Positions 32,571-43,248 of a stretch of 52,209 nucleotides of DNA are shown here, one piece after another. Position 1 is the first letter of the stretch, and the number at the start of each line of letters is the position of its first letter. The translations under genes and the position numbers were made by a program. The notes below the pieces were generated by a model. It was not told the origin of the DNA, searched no databases, and worked only from the letters and a program-made list of their open reading frames with translations. Source of the DNA: Alphaproteobacteria bacterium (GTDB taxonomy: Bacteria; Pseudomonadota; Alphaproteobacteria; Geminicoccales; Geminicoccaceae); assembly GCA_026982705.1 (NCBI GenBank), contig JALSGP010000030.1:1-52209 (forward strand). The letters are read 5' to 3'.

Positions 32571-33581
32571 ATGAGACGACACGGCGCCCTGGGCGCGCTC
32601 CTCGTCCTCGGCGGCCTCGCCCTTGCGGAGCCGGTGGTGGCGGAGGGCGACATCGTGCGCATCGACGGCTCCTCCACCGTCTACCCCATCACGGAGGCGG
32701 TGGCCGAGGAGTTCCAGATCAAGTACCGCGGGAAGTACCGGGTCACCGTCGGCATCTCCGGCACCGGCGGCGGGTTCAAGAAGTTCTGCCGCGGCGACAC
32801 CGACATCAACGACGCCTCCCGTCCCATCAAGGAGAGCGAGCGGGAGGCCTGTGCCGCCGGCGGCGTCCGCTACATCGAACTGCCGATCGCGATCGACGCG
32901 CTGACGGTGGTGGTGAATCCCGCCAACGACTGGGTGGACTGCCTCACCATGGAGGAACTGCGGAGGATCTGGGCGCCGGAGGCGCAGGGGAAGGTCGTCC
33001 GCTGGAATCAGGTCCGCCCCGACTGGCCCGACCGACCGCTCACCCTCTACGGGCCCGGCGTCGACTCCGGCACCTACGACTATTTCACCGCCGCCGTGGT
33101 GGGCCGCGAGGGCGCGAGCCGCGGCGACTACACCGCCAGCGAGGACGACAATGTCCTGGTGCAGGGCGTGGCGGGCGACCCCGGCGCCCTCGGCTTCTTC
33201 GGTCTCGCCTATTACGAGGAGAACCGCGGCCGCCTGCGGGCCGTGCCCGTCCGCAATCCCGCGACCGGCGAATGCGTCGAGCCCTCGGTGGAGAACGCCC
33301 GCTCCGGCCGCTACGCGCCCCTCTCGCGCCCCCTGTTCCTCTACGTCAATCCCGAGCGCCTCGACACCGGACCGGCGGTCGCCGCCTTCGTGGACATGTA
33401 CCTGGATCCGGAACTGATCGTCGAGCTGGTGCGCGAGGTGGGCTACGTCCCCCTGCCCGAGGAGGGCTATCGCCTCGCCCGCCGGCGGGTGGAGGCGCGC
33501 GTCACCGGGACCGCCTTCCACGGCGGTGCCCAGGTGGGCCTCTCGGTGGAAGCGCTGTTGCGGGCGGAGACGGTGGACTGA
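32571..33581 (+). CDS. pstS: phosphate ABC transporter substrate-binding protein PstS
   Basis: 336 residues, with a signal peptide ([20 protein letters not shown]). The phosphate-binding motifs are [38 protein letters not shown] and [14 protein letters not shown]. This matches the PstS family of the longer, Sphx-like type. High-affinity periplasmic phosphate binder that delivers to PstCA. First gene of pstSCAB-phoU-phoB under the PHO box. Confidence 0.96.
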   Translation: MRRHGALGALLVLGGLALAEPVVAEGDIVRIDGSSTVYPITEAVAEEFQIKYRGKYRVTVGISGTGGGFKKFCRGDTDINDASRPIKESEREACAAGGVRYIELPIAIDALTVVVNPANDWVDCLTMEELRRIWAPEAQGKVVRWNQVRPDWPDRPLTLYGPGVDSGTYDYFTAAVVGREGASRGDYTASEDDNVLVQGVAGDPGALGFFGLAYYEENRGRLRAVPVRNPATGECVEPSVENARSGRYAPLSRPLFLYVNPERLDTGPAVAAFVDMYLDPELIVELVREVGYVPLPEEGYRLARRRVEARVTGTAFHGGAQVGLSVEALLRAETVD

Positions 33582-33639
33582 GGGGCGGTGCGGGGCGGCC
33601 CGTCCCGGTGCCGCCCCGGCCGACCGCGGGCGAGGATCC

Positions 33640-34572
33640 ATGCGGGGATCGTCGAGCTTCGGAGGACGTTTCGCGCCCACGCCCGCCTTCCTGCGGCGGC
33701 GGGCGCTGCGCGCCCGGATCGTCCACGCGCTGCTGGTACTCGCCGGTTCGGTCTCGGTGCTGGTGACCGCCGGCATCGTCTGGACGCTGATCCGCGATTC
33801 CCTGCCCTTCTTCGCCGAGGTGGGGCTCGTCGCCTTCCTCACCGACACCCAGTGGACGCCCCTCTTCGCCGAGCCCCACTACGGCATCCTGCCGCTGCTC
33901 TCCGGCACCCTCACCACCTCCGCCATCGCCCTCGCGGTGGCGATCCCGGCCGGCACGGTGCTGGCCATCCATCTCAGCGAGTTCGCCGACCGACGCGTGC
34001 GGGAGGTGATCAAACCGGTCCTCGAGCTGCTCGCCGGCGTGCCCACCGTGGTCTACGGCTATTTCGCGCTGCTGGTGGTGACGCCGCTCCTCCAGCGGGT
34101 GATCCCCGGCCTTCCCGGCTTCAACATGCTCTCGGCCGGACTGGTGATGGGGATCATGATCCTGCCCTATGTGGTCTCGCTGTCCGAGGACGCCATGCGG
34201 GCGGTGCCGGATTCCCTGCGCGAGGGCGCCTACGCCCTCGGCTTCACCCGTCTGCAGACGGCGCTCCGGGTGGTGATTCCCGGCGCCTTCAGCGGCATCA
34301 CCGCCGCCTATCTGCTGGGGATGGCGCGGGCGGTGGGCGAGACCATGGTGGTGGCCATCGCCGCCGGTCAGAACCCGCGCCTCACCTTCGACCCGCTCGA
34401 GGGGGCGGCCACCATCACCACCTACATCGTCCAGGTGAGCCTCGGGGATGCCCCCCACGGCTCCCTCGCCTACCGCTCCATCTTCGCCGCCGGCCTCACC
34501 CTCTTCCTCCTCACCCTGCTCTTCAACATCCTCGGCTTCTGGCTGCGTCGGCGCTTCCGCGAGGTGTACTGA
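33640..34572 (+). CDS. pstC: phosphate ABC transporter permease PstC
   Basis: 310 residues from ATG 33640 with GAGGA upstream. Six membrane segments, with the EAA-type loop [20 protein letters not shown] and [18 protein letters not shown]. PstC motifs include [40 protein letters not shown] and [17 protein letters not shown]. Its stop overlaps the pstA start (TGATG). Confidence 0.95.
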   Translation: MRGSSSFGGRFAPTPAFLRRRALRARIVHALLVLAGSVSVLVTAGIVWTLIRDSLPFFAEVGLVAFLTDTQWTPLFAEPHYGILPLLSGTLTTSAIALAVAIPAGTVLAIHLSEFADRRVREVIKPVLELLAGVPTVVYGYFALLVVTPLLQRVIPGLPGFNMLSAGLVMGIMILPYVVSLSEDAMRAVPDSLREGAYALGFTRLQTALRVVIPGAFSGITAAYLLGMARAVGETMVVAIAAGQNPRLTFDPLEGAATITTYIVQVSLGDAPHGSLAYRSIFAAGLTLFLLTLLFNILGFWLRRRFREVY

Positions 34573-35486
34573 TGCAGGCCCTCGACCGCTCCCTCGACCG
34601 CGTGCGCGCCGCCCGCCGGCGGGATCTCCTCTTCGCCGCCCTGGCCCTGCTGCTGCTGTTCGTGGCGAGTCTCGTGCTCCTCGGGCTGATCCTGGATCTG
34701 GTGCTGCGGGGCGCGCCCCATCTGGATCTGGACTTCTTCACCAGTTTCCCCTCGCGCCGCCCTTCCCGCGCCGGCATCCTCTCGGCCTGGGTGGGCACCA
34801 CCCTGGTGATGGTGGTGGTGGCGGCCGTCGCCATCCCCCTCGGCGTGGGGGCCGGCATCTATCTCGAGGAGTATGCCCGCCGCAACTGGCTCACCGACAT
34901 CGTCGAGATCAACATCACCAATCTCGCCGGCGTCCCCTCCATCATCTACGGCCTGTTGGCCCTGGGACTGTTCGTCCACGGCGCCGGCTTCGGCGAGTCC
35001 ATCTTCACCGCCGGCCTCACCCTGGCGCTCCTGATCCTGCCCATCGTCGTGGTGGCCACCCGCGAGGCCCTGCGGGCCCTGCCGCGGGAGATGCGGGAGG
35101 GCGCCTTCGCCCTCGGCGCCGATCGCTGGCAGACGGTGGCCATGTTCCTGCTGCCGGCGGCCGGCCCGGGCATCCTCACCGGCATCATCGTCGGCCTCTC
35201 CCGCGCCATCGGCGAGACCGCCCCGGTCATCACCGTCGGCGCCCTCACCTTCATCGCCTTCCTGCCGCCGTCCCCCGTCGGCTCCGAATTCCCGTGGGTG
35301 AACTTCGACTGGCTGTGGTCGCCCTTCACGGTGCTGCCCATCCAGATGTTCAACTGGGTCTCGCGACCGCAGCCCGCCTTCCACGACCTCGCCGCCGCCG
35401 CCGGCGTGGTGCTGCTGGTCATGACGCTGGCCATGAACGCCCTCGCCATCTACGTGCGCTATCGAGCCCGGAGGATGCTGGGATGA
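34572..35486 (+). CDS. pstA: phosphate ABC transporter permease PstA
   Basis: 304 residues with six membrane segments. Landmarks are [40 protein letters not shown], the EAA loop [20 protein letters not shown] and [20 protein letters not shown]. It pairs with PstC to form the channel and overlaps pstB by ATGA. Confidence 0.96.
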   Translation: MQALDRSLDRVRAARRRDLLFAALALLLLFVASLVLLGLILDLVLRGAPHLDLDFFTSFPSRRPSRAGILSAWVGTTLVMVVVAAVAIPLGVGAGIYLEEYARRNWLTDIVEINITNLAGVPSIIYGLLALGLFVHGAGFGESIFTAGLTLALLILPIVVVATREALRALPREMREGAFALGADRWQTVAMFLLPAAGPGILTGIIVGLSRAIGETAPVITVGALTFIAFLPPSPVGSEFPWVNFDWLWSPFTVLPIQMFNWVSRPQPAFHDLAAAAGVVLLVMTLAMNALAIYVRYRARRMLG

Positions 35487-36319
35487 CCGCCGAGGCCACC
35501 GCCACCGCTCCCGCCCTCGCCCTCGACGCGCCGCGCGCCGAGCGGGCGCGGGCCGACGTGCCGGTGAAGGCGCGGGTGGAGCGGCTCAGCTTCTGGTACG
35601 GGGCCAAGCAGGCCCTCCACGAGATCACCATGCCCGTCCACGAGCGCTGCGTCACCGCCCTCATCGGCCCCTCGGGCTGCGGCAAGAGCACCTTCCTCCG
35701 CTGCTTCAACCGCATGCACGACCTCTATCCGGGCAACCGCTACGCCGGCCACATCTGGCTGGAGCCGGAGGGGATCGACATCATTTCGCCGAAGACGGAT
35801 CCCATGATCCCGCGGCTGCGCATCGGCATGGTGTTCCAGAAGCCCAATCCCTTCCCCAAGTCCATCTACGAGAACGTGGCGGCGGGACTGCGGATCCGCG
35901 GCGTGCGCAACCGCGCCGTCCTCGACGAACAGGTGGAGAAGAGCCTGCGGTGGGCGGCGCTGTGGGACGAGGTCAAGGACCGGCTCGACGCCAGCGCCTA
36001 CGACCTCTCCGGCGGGCAGCAGCAGCGGCTGTGCATCGCGCGGGCGCTGGCGCCGGAGCCGGAGGTGCTGCTGCTGGACGAGCCCACCTCGGCCCTGGAT
36101 CCCATCGCCACCGCCCACATCGAGGAGCTGGTGGACGAGCTGCGCAGCCGCTATACCATCGTGATCGTGACCCACAACATGCAGCAGGCGGCCCGGGTGT
36201 CCCAGTTCACCGGTTTCTTCCATCTCGGCCGGCTGGTGGAGTTCGGCGAGACCGAGCAGATCTTCACCAACCCGCGCGAGAGCATGACCCAGGACTACAT
36301 CACCGGCCGCTTCGGCTGA
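35483..36319 (+). CDS. pstB: phosphate ABC transporter ATP-binding protein PstB
   Basis: 278 residues. An N-terminal extension of about 28 residues (Ala/Thr-rich) precedes the ATPase. Walker A is [13 protein letters not shown], the PstB-specific FNRMHDLYP and [17 protein letters not shown] follow, the signature is [15 protein letters not shown], Walker B is [13 protein letters not shown], and the switch is [12 protein letters not shown]. It energises PstSCA. Confidence 0.97.
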   Translation: MTAEATATAPALALDAPRAERARADVPVKARVERLSFWYGAKQALHEITMPVHERCVTALIGPSGCGKSTFLRCFNRMHDLYPGNRYAGHIWLEPEGIDIISPKTDPMIPRLRIGMVFQKPNPFPKSIYENVAAGLRIRGVRNRAVLDEQVEKSLRWAALWDEVKDRLDASAYDLSGGQQQRLCIARALAPEPEVLLLDEPTSALDPIATAHIEELVDELRSRYTIVIVTHNMQQAARVSQFTGFFHLGRLVEFGETEQIFTNPRESMTQDYITGRFG

Positions 36320-36329
36320 GGGAGGGGGC

Positions 36330-37018
36330 ATGAGCGATCCCGTCATCCGCCGCCACACCGTCCACGCCTTCGACGAGGAGCTGGACCGCCTCACCCGCCA
36401 CATCCTGGAGATGGGCGGCCTCGTCGAACGGCAGCTGCAGATGGCCGTGCGGGCCCTCGTGGAGCGCGACGAGACGGCGGCCGACGGGGTCATCGCCGGC
36501 GACGACGCGGTGGACGAGCTGGAGGAGACCATCGACCACGAGGCCATCCGCATCCTCGCCACCCGTCAGCCGCTGGCCATCGACCTCCGCATGGTGGCCA
36601 TGGCCCTCAAGATCTCCAACGATCTGGAGCGGATGAGCGACTACGCCGTCAACATCGCCCGCCGTGCCAAGGGGCTCCTGGACCAGCCCCGCTTCAAGCC
36701 CATGATCACCATCCCCCGCATGGCGCAGGTGTGCCAGGAGATGCTCAAGCAGGTGCTGGACGCCTATGCCGCCCGCGACCCGGCCCAGGCCTACGCCGCC
36801 TGGCAGCGGGACGAGGAGGTGGACCAGCTCTACGTCAGCCTGTTCCGCGAACTCCTCACCTACATCATCGAGGACCCGCGCAAGACGTCCGCCTGCATCG
36901 ACCTGATGTTCGTCGCCAAGAACCTCGAGCGGATCGGCGACCACACCACCAACATCGCCGAGAAGATCCACTACATCGTCCACGGCGACCGTATCAACCG
37001 CATGATCCGGCCGGAGTC

Positions 37019-37022
<4 letters not shown>
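36330..37022 (+). CDS. phoU: phosphate signalling regulator PhoU
   Basis: 230 residues, two repeated three-helix PhoU domains with the metal-binding motifs KISNDLERMSDYAVNIARRA and AKNLERIGDHTTNIAEKIHY. PhoU relays the transport state of PstSCAB to the Pho histidine kinase and restrains the regulon when phosphate is plentiful. Its stop overlaps the phoB start as ATGA. Confidence 0.96.
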
Positions 37023-37708
<686 letters not shown>

Positions 37709-37738
37709 AGCGCCGCCGGCCGGGAGGTCGCCGCTTCC

Positions 37739-37771
37739 CTCTTCCCACCGCCGTCCCCACATCGGGAAGAG
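37739..37771. terminator. weak hairpin after phoB
   Basis: CTCTTCCC (37739-37746) pairs with GGGAAGAG (37764-37771) across a 17-nt loop, 31 bp after the phoB stop. With no T-run it is at best a weak terminator, so readthrough into the archease gene is plausible. Confidence 0.3.
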
Positions 37772-37789
37772 AGACGGGGGGCGCGGGCG

Positions 37790-38233
37790 GTGACCGGATC
37801 GGAACGGACGCGGCGGCAGTGCGGGTACGAACTCTTTCCCCACGGCGCCGACGTCGGCGTCCGCGGTTTCGGTCCCGACCGCGCCACCGCCTTCGCCGAG
37901 GCGGCGCGGGCGCTCACCGCCGTGGTCACCGACCCCGATCGGGTGGAGCCGCGCGAGCCGGTGGCGATCCACTGCGAGGCCGAGGACGACGAGATGCTGC
38001 TGATCGATTGGCTCGACGCGGTGATCTACTACATGGCCACCCTCGGCATGGTGTTCGGCCGCTACGAGGTGGAGATCCGCGATCATCGCCTCGAGGCCAC
38101 CGCCTGGGGCGAGCCGGTGGATCCCGAGCGCCACCAGCCGGCGGTGGAGCCCAAGGCCGCCACCCTCACCGAGCTCGCCGTGCGGCACGAGCCGGACGGC
38201 CGCTGGATCGCCCAGTGCGTGGTGGACGTGTAG
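37790..38233 (+). CDS. archease (RtcB activator)
   Basis: 147 residues from GTG 37790. Archease motifs are FPHGADVGVRGFGPDRATAF, DEMLLIDWLDAVIYYMATLG with metal-binding Asp, and EPKAATLTELAVRHEPDGRW. The protein stimulates RtcB, speeding guanylylation and broadening its use of nucleotides. It lies 14 bp before rtcB in the same direction, the usual partnership. It also follows phoB by 81 bp on the same strand. Confidence 0.92.
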   Translation: MTGSERTRRQCGYELFPHGADVGVRGFGPDRATAFAEAARALTAVVTDPDRVEPREPVAIHCEAEDDEMLLIDWLDAVIYYMATLGMVFGRYEVEIRDHRLEATAWGEPVDPERHQPAVEPKAATLTELAVRHEPDGRWIAQCVVDV

Positions 38234-38247
38234 CGGAAGGAACGGCC

Positions 38248-39678
38248 ATGGACCCGCGTCGGTTCGAGCGCGTCGACGAGACCACCTGGCGCTACGGCCC
38301 GGAGGGGGCGATGCGCGTGCCGGCGGTGATCTACGCCACCGAGCCGCTGCTGCGGGAGATGGACGAGAAGGTGCTGGAGCAGCTCCGCAACGTCGCCACC
38401 CTGCCGGGCATCGTCGAGGCCGCCTTCGCCATGCCCGACGCTCACTGGGGCTACGGCTTTCCCATCGGCGGCGTGGCCGCCTTCGATCCCGAGCGGGGCG
38501 GCGTGGTCTCCGCCGGCGGCGTCGGCTTCGACATCTCCTGCGGCGTGCGCACCCATCTCACCGGCCTCCGGGAGGCGGACATCGCGGCCGTCCGCGAGCG
38601 TCTCGCCGACGAGCTGTTCCGCACCGTCCCCGCCGGCCTCGGGCGGCGCGGGCGCATCCGCCTCGACGACCGCGCCATGGACGCCATGCTCGCCGGCGGT
38701 GCCGCCTGGGCGGTGGCCGAGGGCTACGGCGAGGACGCCGATCTCGAACGCATCGAGGAGCGCGGCCGCACGGCCGGGGCCGATCCCGATGCCGTCTCCC
38801 GCCGCGCCCGCGAGCGCCAGCGCGAGGAGATGGGCACGCTGGGCTCCGGCAACCACTATCTCGAGGTGCAGGTGGTGGACCGGGTGGAGGACGAGGCCAC
38901 CGCCCGCGCCTTCGGCCTGCGTCCGGGCGAGGTGGTGGTGACCATCCACTGCGGCTCGCGCGGCCTCGGCCATCAGATCGGCACCGACTATCTGCGCGAG
39001 ATGGCGCGGGCCGCCGAGCGCCACGGCATCCGTCTGCCCGATCGCGAGCTCGCCTGTGCCCCCGTCCGTTCGGAGGTGGGCCGCCGCTATCTCGGGGCCA
39101 TGCGCGCCGGCATCAACTGCGCCCTCGCCAACCGCCAGATCGTCGCCCATCTGGCCCGCACCGTCTTCGCCCGCTTCTTCCCGGGCATCCGCCTGCCGCT
39201 GCTGTTCGACGTCTCCCACAACACCTGCAAGGAGGAGGTCCACGCCACCGCCGAGGGCCCGCGCCGCCTCTTCGTCCACCGCAAGGGTGCCACCCGCGCC
39301 TTCCCGCCGGAGCATCCCGACATCCCGGAGCCCCTCAGGCCCTGGGGTCAGCCGGTGCTCATCGGCGGCAGCATGGGCACCGGCTCCTGGGTGCTGGCGG
39401 GCGCGCGCGCGGACGGCACGCGAGCCTTCGCCTCGGCGGTCCACGGGGCCGGCCGCGCCATCAGTCGCCACCGGGCGCTCAGGACCTTCCGCGGCGAACA
39501 GGTGGTGCGGGCGCTGGCCGAACGGGGCATCCTGGTGCGCAGCGTCTCCCTGCGCGGCGTCGCCGAGGAGGCGCCGGCGGCCTACAAGGACGTGGATGCG
39601 GTGGTGGAGGCGGCGCATCGGGCCGGCCTCGCCCGCAAGGTGGCTCATCTGCGCCCGCTGATCGTGATCAAGGGATGA
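38248..39678 (+). CDS. rtcB: RNA-splicing ligase RtcB
   Basis: 476 residues. Joins RNA 2',3'-cyclic phosphate (or 3'-phosphate) ends to 5'-OH ends with GTP and Mn2+. Metal-binding motifs are MPDAHWGYGFPIGGVAA, GGVGFDISCGVRTHL with the key Cys, GTLGSGNHYLEV and TIHCGSRGLGHQIG. The guanylated His lies in ASAVHGAGRAISRHRA. Function in tRNA or rRNA repair after stress is expected from the family. Its 3' end overlaps an alternative upstream start of the next gene. Confidence 0.97.
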   Translation: MDPRRFERVDETTWRYGPEGAMRVPAVIYATEPLLREMDEKVLEQLRNVATLPGIVEAAFAMPDAHWGYGFPIGGVAAFDPERGGVVSAGGVGFDISCGVRTHLTGLREADIAAVRERLADELFRTVPAGLGRRGRIRLDDRAMDAMLAGGAAWAVAEGYGEDADLERIEERGRTAGADPDAVSRRARERQREEMGTLGSGNHYLEVQVVDRVEDEATARAFGLRPGEVVVTIHCGSRGLGHQIGTDYLREMARAAERHGIRLPDRELACAPVRSEVGRRYLGAMRAGINCALANRQIVAHLARTVFARFFPGIRLPLLFDVSHNTCKEEVHATAEGPRRLFVHRKGATRAFPPEHPDIPEPLRPWGQPVLIGGSMGTGSWVLAGARADGTRAFASAVHGAGRAISRHRALRTFRGEQVVRALAERGILVRSVSLRGVAEEAPAAYKDVDAVVEAAHRAGLARKVAHLRPLIVIKG

Positions 39679-39701
39679 CGGCCAGAGAGCGAGGAGTGAC
39701 G

Positions 39702-40256
39702 ATGGACAAGCCTCTCGAGATCCGGTTCCACGAGGTCCCGAAATCGGACTTCATCGAACAACGCATCCGCGAGAAGGCCGCCGATCTGGAAAAAATATTT
39801 CCGCACATCAATTCCATGAGAGTGGTCGTGGACCGGGACAGCGACCGTCATCACAAGGGAAACGACTACAGGATCCGGATCTTCATCCACGTTCCCGGCC
39901 GTGAGATCGTCGTCAATCACAATCAGCGCGGGGATCCGGCGCGGGAGGACTTCCGCTTCGCCCTGCGCGAGGCCTTCCGCGCCGCCCGGCGCGAGCTGGA
40001 GAAGTACAAGGAGAAGATGCGCGGCGACGTGAAGACCCACGTGGAGCCGCCCACCGGCCGGGTGATCCGGCTGTTCCGCGAGCAGGGCTACGGCTTCATC
40101 GAGCTGGACGACGGACAGGAGATCTACTTCCACCGCAACGCCGTGGTGAACAACGGCTTCGAGCGGCTGGAGGTGGGCAGCCGCGTCCGCGTCCACGTGG
40201 CCGAGAACGAGAGTCCGAACGGTCCCCAGGCCTCCACGGTCCACGTCCTCGACTGA
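39702..40256 (+). CDS. ribosome hibernation factor (HPF/RaiA) fused to a cold-shock domain
   Basis: 184 residues from ATG 39702, with GAGGAG 5 nt upstream. Residues 1-105 are an S30AE/HPF-like domain (LEIRFHEVPKSDFIEQRIRE, HINSMRVVVDRD, FRFALREAFRAARRELEKYK). Residues 115-184 form a cold-shock-type OB fold (TGRVIRLFREQGYGFIELDD, EIYFHRNAVVN, LEVGSRVRVHVAENESPNGP), which binds single-stranded RNA. HPF proteins dock in the 30S decoding centre of idle ribosomes. Following rtcB directly, it suggests a shared role in handling RNA and ribosomes under stress. A good terminator follows. Confidence 0.88.
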   Translation: MDKPLEIRFHEVPKSDFIEQRIREKAADLEKIFPHINSMRVVVDRDSDRHHKGNDYRIRIFIHVPGREIVVNHNQRGDPAREDFRFALREAFRAARRELEKYKEKMRGDVKTHVEPPTGRVIRLFREQGYGFIELDDGQEIYFHRNAVVNNGFERLEVGSRVRVHVAENESPNGPQASTVHVLD

Positions 40257-40264
40257 ACCCGCCG

Positions 40265-40296
40265 CCGCCCCCGCGTTGCGGGGGCGGTTGAATTCT
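40265..40296 (+). terminator. intrinsic terminator after the rtcB-HPF group
   Basis: CCGCCCCCGC-GTT-GCGGGGGCGG, a perfect 10-bp stem with a 3-nt loop followed by TTGAATTCT, 8 bp after the stop codon. Confidence 0.85.
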
Positions 40297-40366
40297 GCCA
40301 TGCTGTCGCTAGCTGGCCCGGCGGGCGCGGGAGGGCGCCGCCGCGGAACGACGACGAGGGAAACGC

Positions 40367-40615
40367 ATGAGCATCGGCATCTGGCAGGTCGTTCTCATTC
40401 TGCTGATCGTGCTCATCATCTTCGGCGCGGGCAAGCTGCCGAACGTGATGGGCGACCTCGCCAAGGGCATTCGCAACTTCAAGAAGGGGCTGTCCGAGGG
40501 CGAGGAGGAGAAGGCGGAGGAGACGCCCAAGGCCGTCACCGCCGAGAAGAAGGGCGAGGGCGCCGAGACGGTGGTGCAGGCCCGCACGGCCGAGGACCAG
40601 CCGGCCAAGAGCTGA
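40367..40615 (+). CDS. tatA: Sec-independent translocase subunit TatA
   Basis: 82 residues: one N-terminal membrane helix (IGIWQVVLILLIVLIIFGAG), the amphipathic helix KLPNVMGDLAKGIRNFKKGL with the FGxxKLP and FK signatures, and a charged tail. It oligomerises to allow folded proteins through the membrane. First of tatABC. Confidence 0.97.
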   Translation: MSIGIWQVVLILLIVLIIFGAGKLPNVMGDLAKGIRNFKKGLSEGEEEKAEETPKAVTAEKKGEGAETVVQARTAEDQPAKS

Positions 40616-40645
40616 GCCCGCACCCGGATCCGGGAGGCCGGGGCG

Positions 40646-41104
40646 ATGTTCGACATCGGCTGGTCGGAGATGGCCATCGTCCTGCTGGTGGCGATCATCG
40701 TCATCGGCCCGCGGGAGCTGCCGCGCGTCGCCCGCGCCATCGGCCGCTGGACCGGCAAGGCCCGCGCCATGGCCCGGGAGTTCCAGCGTTCGCTCGAGGA
40801 CATGGCGCGCGAGGCGGAGCTCGAGGATCTCCGGAAGGAGATCGAGGGCGCGAGTCGCCTCGACCTCGGCGAGAAGATCCGCGAGACCGTCGACCCCGAC
40901 CGCACCCTCGACCGCGCCCTCGACTTCTCCGACACCGACCCGCGCGGAAAGGGACCGGCGTCGACACCGTCCTCCACCTCCACCCCTGCCAAGACGGAGA
41001 CCGCGCAGGGTGCCGCCACCGCCCCTGACGCGACGGCGCCGGCCGAGACCACCCCGCGCGTCGATCCGTCCCCGGCGGAGGCCGATCGGCGGTCATGGCA
41101 TTGA
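40646..41104 (+). CDS. tatB: Sec-independent translocase subunit TatB
   Basis: 152 residues: MFDIGWSEMAIVLLVAIIVI membrane helix with the conserved Glu, GPRELPRVARAIGRW, an amphipathic helix, then a Thr/Pro/Ala-rich tail. It forms the twin-arginine signal receptor with TatC. Overlaps tatC by 10 bp. Confidence 0.96.
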   Translation: MFDIGWSEMAIVLLVAIIVIGPRELPRVARAIGRWTGKARAMAREFQRSLEDMAREAELEDLRKEIEGASRLDLGEKIRETVDPDRTLDRALDFSDTDPRGKGPASTPSSTSTPAKTETAQGAATAPDATAPAETTPRVDPSPAEADRRSWH

Positions 41105-41922
41105 AGGACAAGATCCTCGGCGACATCGACGACCGCGAGATGCCGCTGCTCGATCATCTGATCGAGCTGCGCAACCGCCTCACCCATGCCGCGGTCGCGG
41201 TCCTGATCGGCTTCGTCGCCTGCTGGTTCTTCGCCGAGGACATCTTCGACTTCCTCGCCCGGCCGCTGGCGGAGATCTGTCTGGAGAACAGCGGACCCGA
41301 CGGTCGCCCGTTGTGCAACCGGATGATCTACACCCATCTCGGAGAGAAGTTCTTCACGGATCTGAAGATCGCCTTCTGGGCCGGCACCTTCCTCGCCTTC
41401 CCCTATGTCGCCACCCAGCTGTGGCTCTTCATCGCACCGGGCCTCTACCGTCACGAGAAGCAGGCCCTGCTCCCCTTCCTGGTGGCGACGCCGGTGCTCT
41501 TCTTCCTCGGCGGCGCGGTGGTCTACTACTTCATCTTCCCACTCGCTTGGCGCTTCTTCCTCAGCTTCCAGAGCCCCGGCGGCGAGGGCACCCTGCCCAT
41601 CGAGCTGGAGGCGCGGGTGGGCGAATACCTCGACTTGGTCATGAAGATGATCTTCGCCTTCGGCATCGCCTTCCAGTTGCCGGTGGCCCTCACCCTGCTC
41701 GGGCGGGTCGGCCTCGTGTCCTCCGCCGGTCTCGCCCGCAACCGCAAGTTCGTGATCGTCGGCCTCTTCACCGTCGCCGCCGTCTTGACGCCGCCCGACG
41801 TCATCAGCCAGATCGGCCTCGCCCTGCCGCTGCTGCTCCTCTACGAGGTCTCCATCTGGCTGGTGCGCGCCGCCGAAAGGCGCCGCGCCGAGGCGGAGGC
41901 CGGGGACGCGGCGGCCGACTGA
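41095..41922 (+). CDS. tatC: Sec-independent translocase subunit TatC
   Basis: 275 residues, six membrane segments. Family motifs are MPLLDHLIELRNRL, the PLAEICLENS...YTHLGEKFFTDLKIAFWAG loop, LFIAPGLYRHEKQALLPF, FGIAFQLPVALTLLGRVGLV and LTPPDVISQIGLALPLLLLY. It binds twin-arginine signal peptides. Cofactor-loaded periplasmic proteins are typical clients of this pathway. Confidence 0.97.
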   Translation: MALKDKILGDIDDREMPLLDHLIELRNRLTHAAVAVLIGFVACWFFAEDIFDFLARPLAEICLENSGPDGRPLCNRMIYTHLGEKFFTDLKIAFWAGTFLAFPYVATQLWLFIAPGLYRHEKQALLPFLVATPVLFFLGGAVVYYFIFPLAWRFFLSFQSPGGEGTLPIELEARVGEYLDLVMKMIFAFGIAFQLPVALTLLGRVGLVSSAGLARNRKFVIVGLFTVAAVLTPPDVISQIGLALPLLLLYEVSIWLVRAAERRRAEAEAGDAAAD

Positions 41923-41958
41923 GCCCATCTCGCCACGCCCACCGGGACCTGCGTCGTC

Positions 41959-43248
41959 GTGATCGATCTCCGCTGGCTGCGCGAACATCCCGAGGCCTAC
42001 GAACGCCATCTCGCCCGACGCGGTCTGCCGCCCGAGGAGCGGCGGGACCTGATCGAGGCCGTCCTCGCCCTCGACCGCCGCAAGCGCCAGGTGGAGACCC
42101 GCCTGCAGGAGCTCCAGGCGGAGCGCAACCGCCTCTCCCGCGAGATCGGCTTCCGCAAGCGGCAGGGGGAGGCGGTCACGGACCTCCTCGCCCGCGTGGC
42201 CGAGCTCAAGGATCGGGTCAAGGAGGGCGAGGCGGAGCTGACGCGGCTCGAGCGGGCGCTGGAGGACCGTCTCGCCCTCCTGCCCAACCTCCTCGCCGAG
42301 GACGTCCCCGACGGTCCCGACGAGACCCACAACCGGGTCGAGCGGGAGGTGGGCGCGCGCCGCGACCTTCCCTTCCCGCCGAAGACCCACGACGAGCTGG
42401 GCGCGCGGATGGGCATGGACTTCGCCCGCGCCGCCCGGCTCTCCGGCGCGCGCTTCGTGGTGCTGTGGTCCCGCCTCGCCCGGCTGGAGCGGGCGCTGGC
42501 CCAGTTCATGATCGACTTCCACGTGCGCGAGCACGGCTACACCGAGGTCCAGGTCCCCTATCTGGTCCGCGCGCGGGCGCTGTTCGGCACCGGCCAGCTC
42601 CCCAGGTTCGCCGACGACCTCTTCCGCACCACCGACGACTACTGGCTCATTCCCACCGCCGAAGTCCCCCTCACCAATCTCGTCGCCGACGAGATCCTGG
42701 AGGAGGCGGCGCTGCCGCTGCGCCTCGTCGCCCTCACCCCCTGCTTCCGGGCCGAGGCGGGGGCGGCCGGGCGCGACACCCGCGGCATGATCCGTCAGCA
42801 CCAGTTCGACAAGGTGGAGCTGGTCTCCGTCACCACGCCGGAGTGCTCCCGCGAGGAGCACGAGCGCATGACCGCCTGCGCCGAAGCGGTGCTGCAGCGG
42901 CTGGAGCTGCCCTATCGGGTGGTGACGCTGTGCGCCGGCGACACCGGATTCGCCGCCAGGAAGACCTACGATCTCGAGGTGTGGCTGCCGGGCCAGGGGC
43001 GCTGGCGGGAGATCTCGAGCTGTTCCGACTGCGGCGACTTCCAGGCCCGCCGCATGCGGGCCCGCTACCGTCCCACGGGCGAGAAGCGCACCCGCTTCGT
43101 CCACACCCTCAACGGTTCCGGCGTGGCGGTGGGGCGGGCGCTGGTGGCGGTGCTGGAGAACTATCAGGAGGCCGACGGCTCGGTGGTGGTGCCGGAGGTG
43201 CTGCGCCCCTACATGGACGGGCTCGCGAGGCTGGAGCCCGATGGCTGA
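41959..43248 (+). CDS. serS: seryl-tRNA synthetase
   Basis: 429 residues from GTG 41959 ([20 protein letters not shown]). The N-terminal coiled-coil arm that grips tRNA-Ser is followed by the class II core with the [34 protein letters not shown] and [16 protein letters not shown] motifs. Its end overlaps surE by 8 bp. Confidence 0.97.
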   Translation: MIDLRWLREHPEAYERHLARRGLPPEERRDLIEAVLALDRRKRQVETRLQELQAERNRLSREIGFRKRQGEAVTDLLARVAELKDRVKEGEAELTRLERALEDRLALLPNLLAEDVPDGPDETHNRVEREVGARRDLPFPPKTHDELGARMGMDFARAARLSGARFVVLWSRLARLERALAQFMIDFHVREHGYTEVQVPYLVRARALFGTGQLPRFADDLFRTTDDYWLIPTAEVPLTNLVADEILEEAALPLRLVALTPCFRAEAGAAGRDTRGMIRQHQFDKVELVSVTTPECSREEHERMTACAEAVLQRLELPYRVVTLCAGDTGFAARKTYDLEVWLPGQGRWREISSCSDCGDFQARRMRARYRPTGEKRTRFVHTLNGSGVAVGRALVAVLENYQEADGSVVVPEVLRPYMDGLARLEPDG

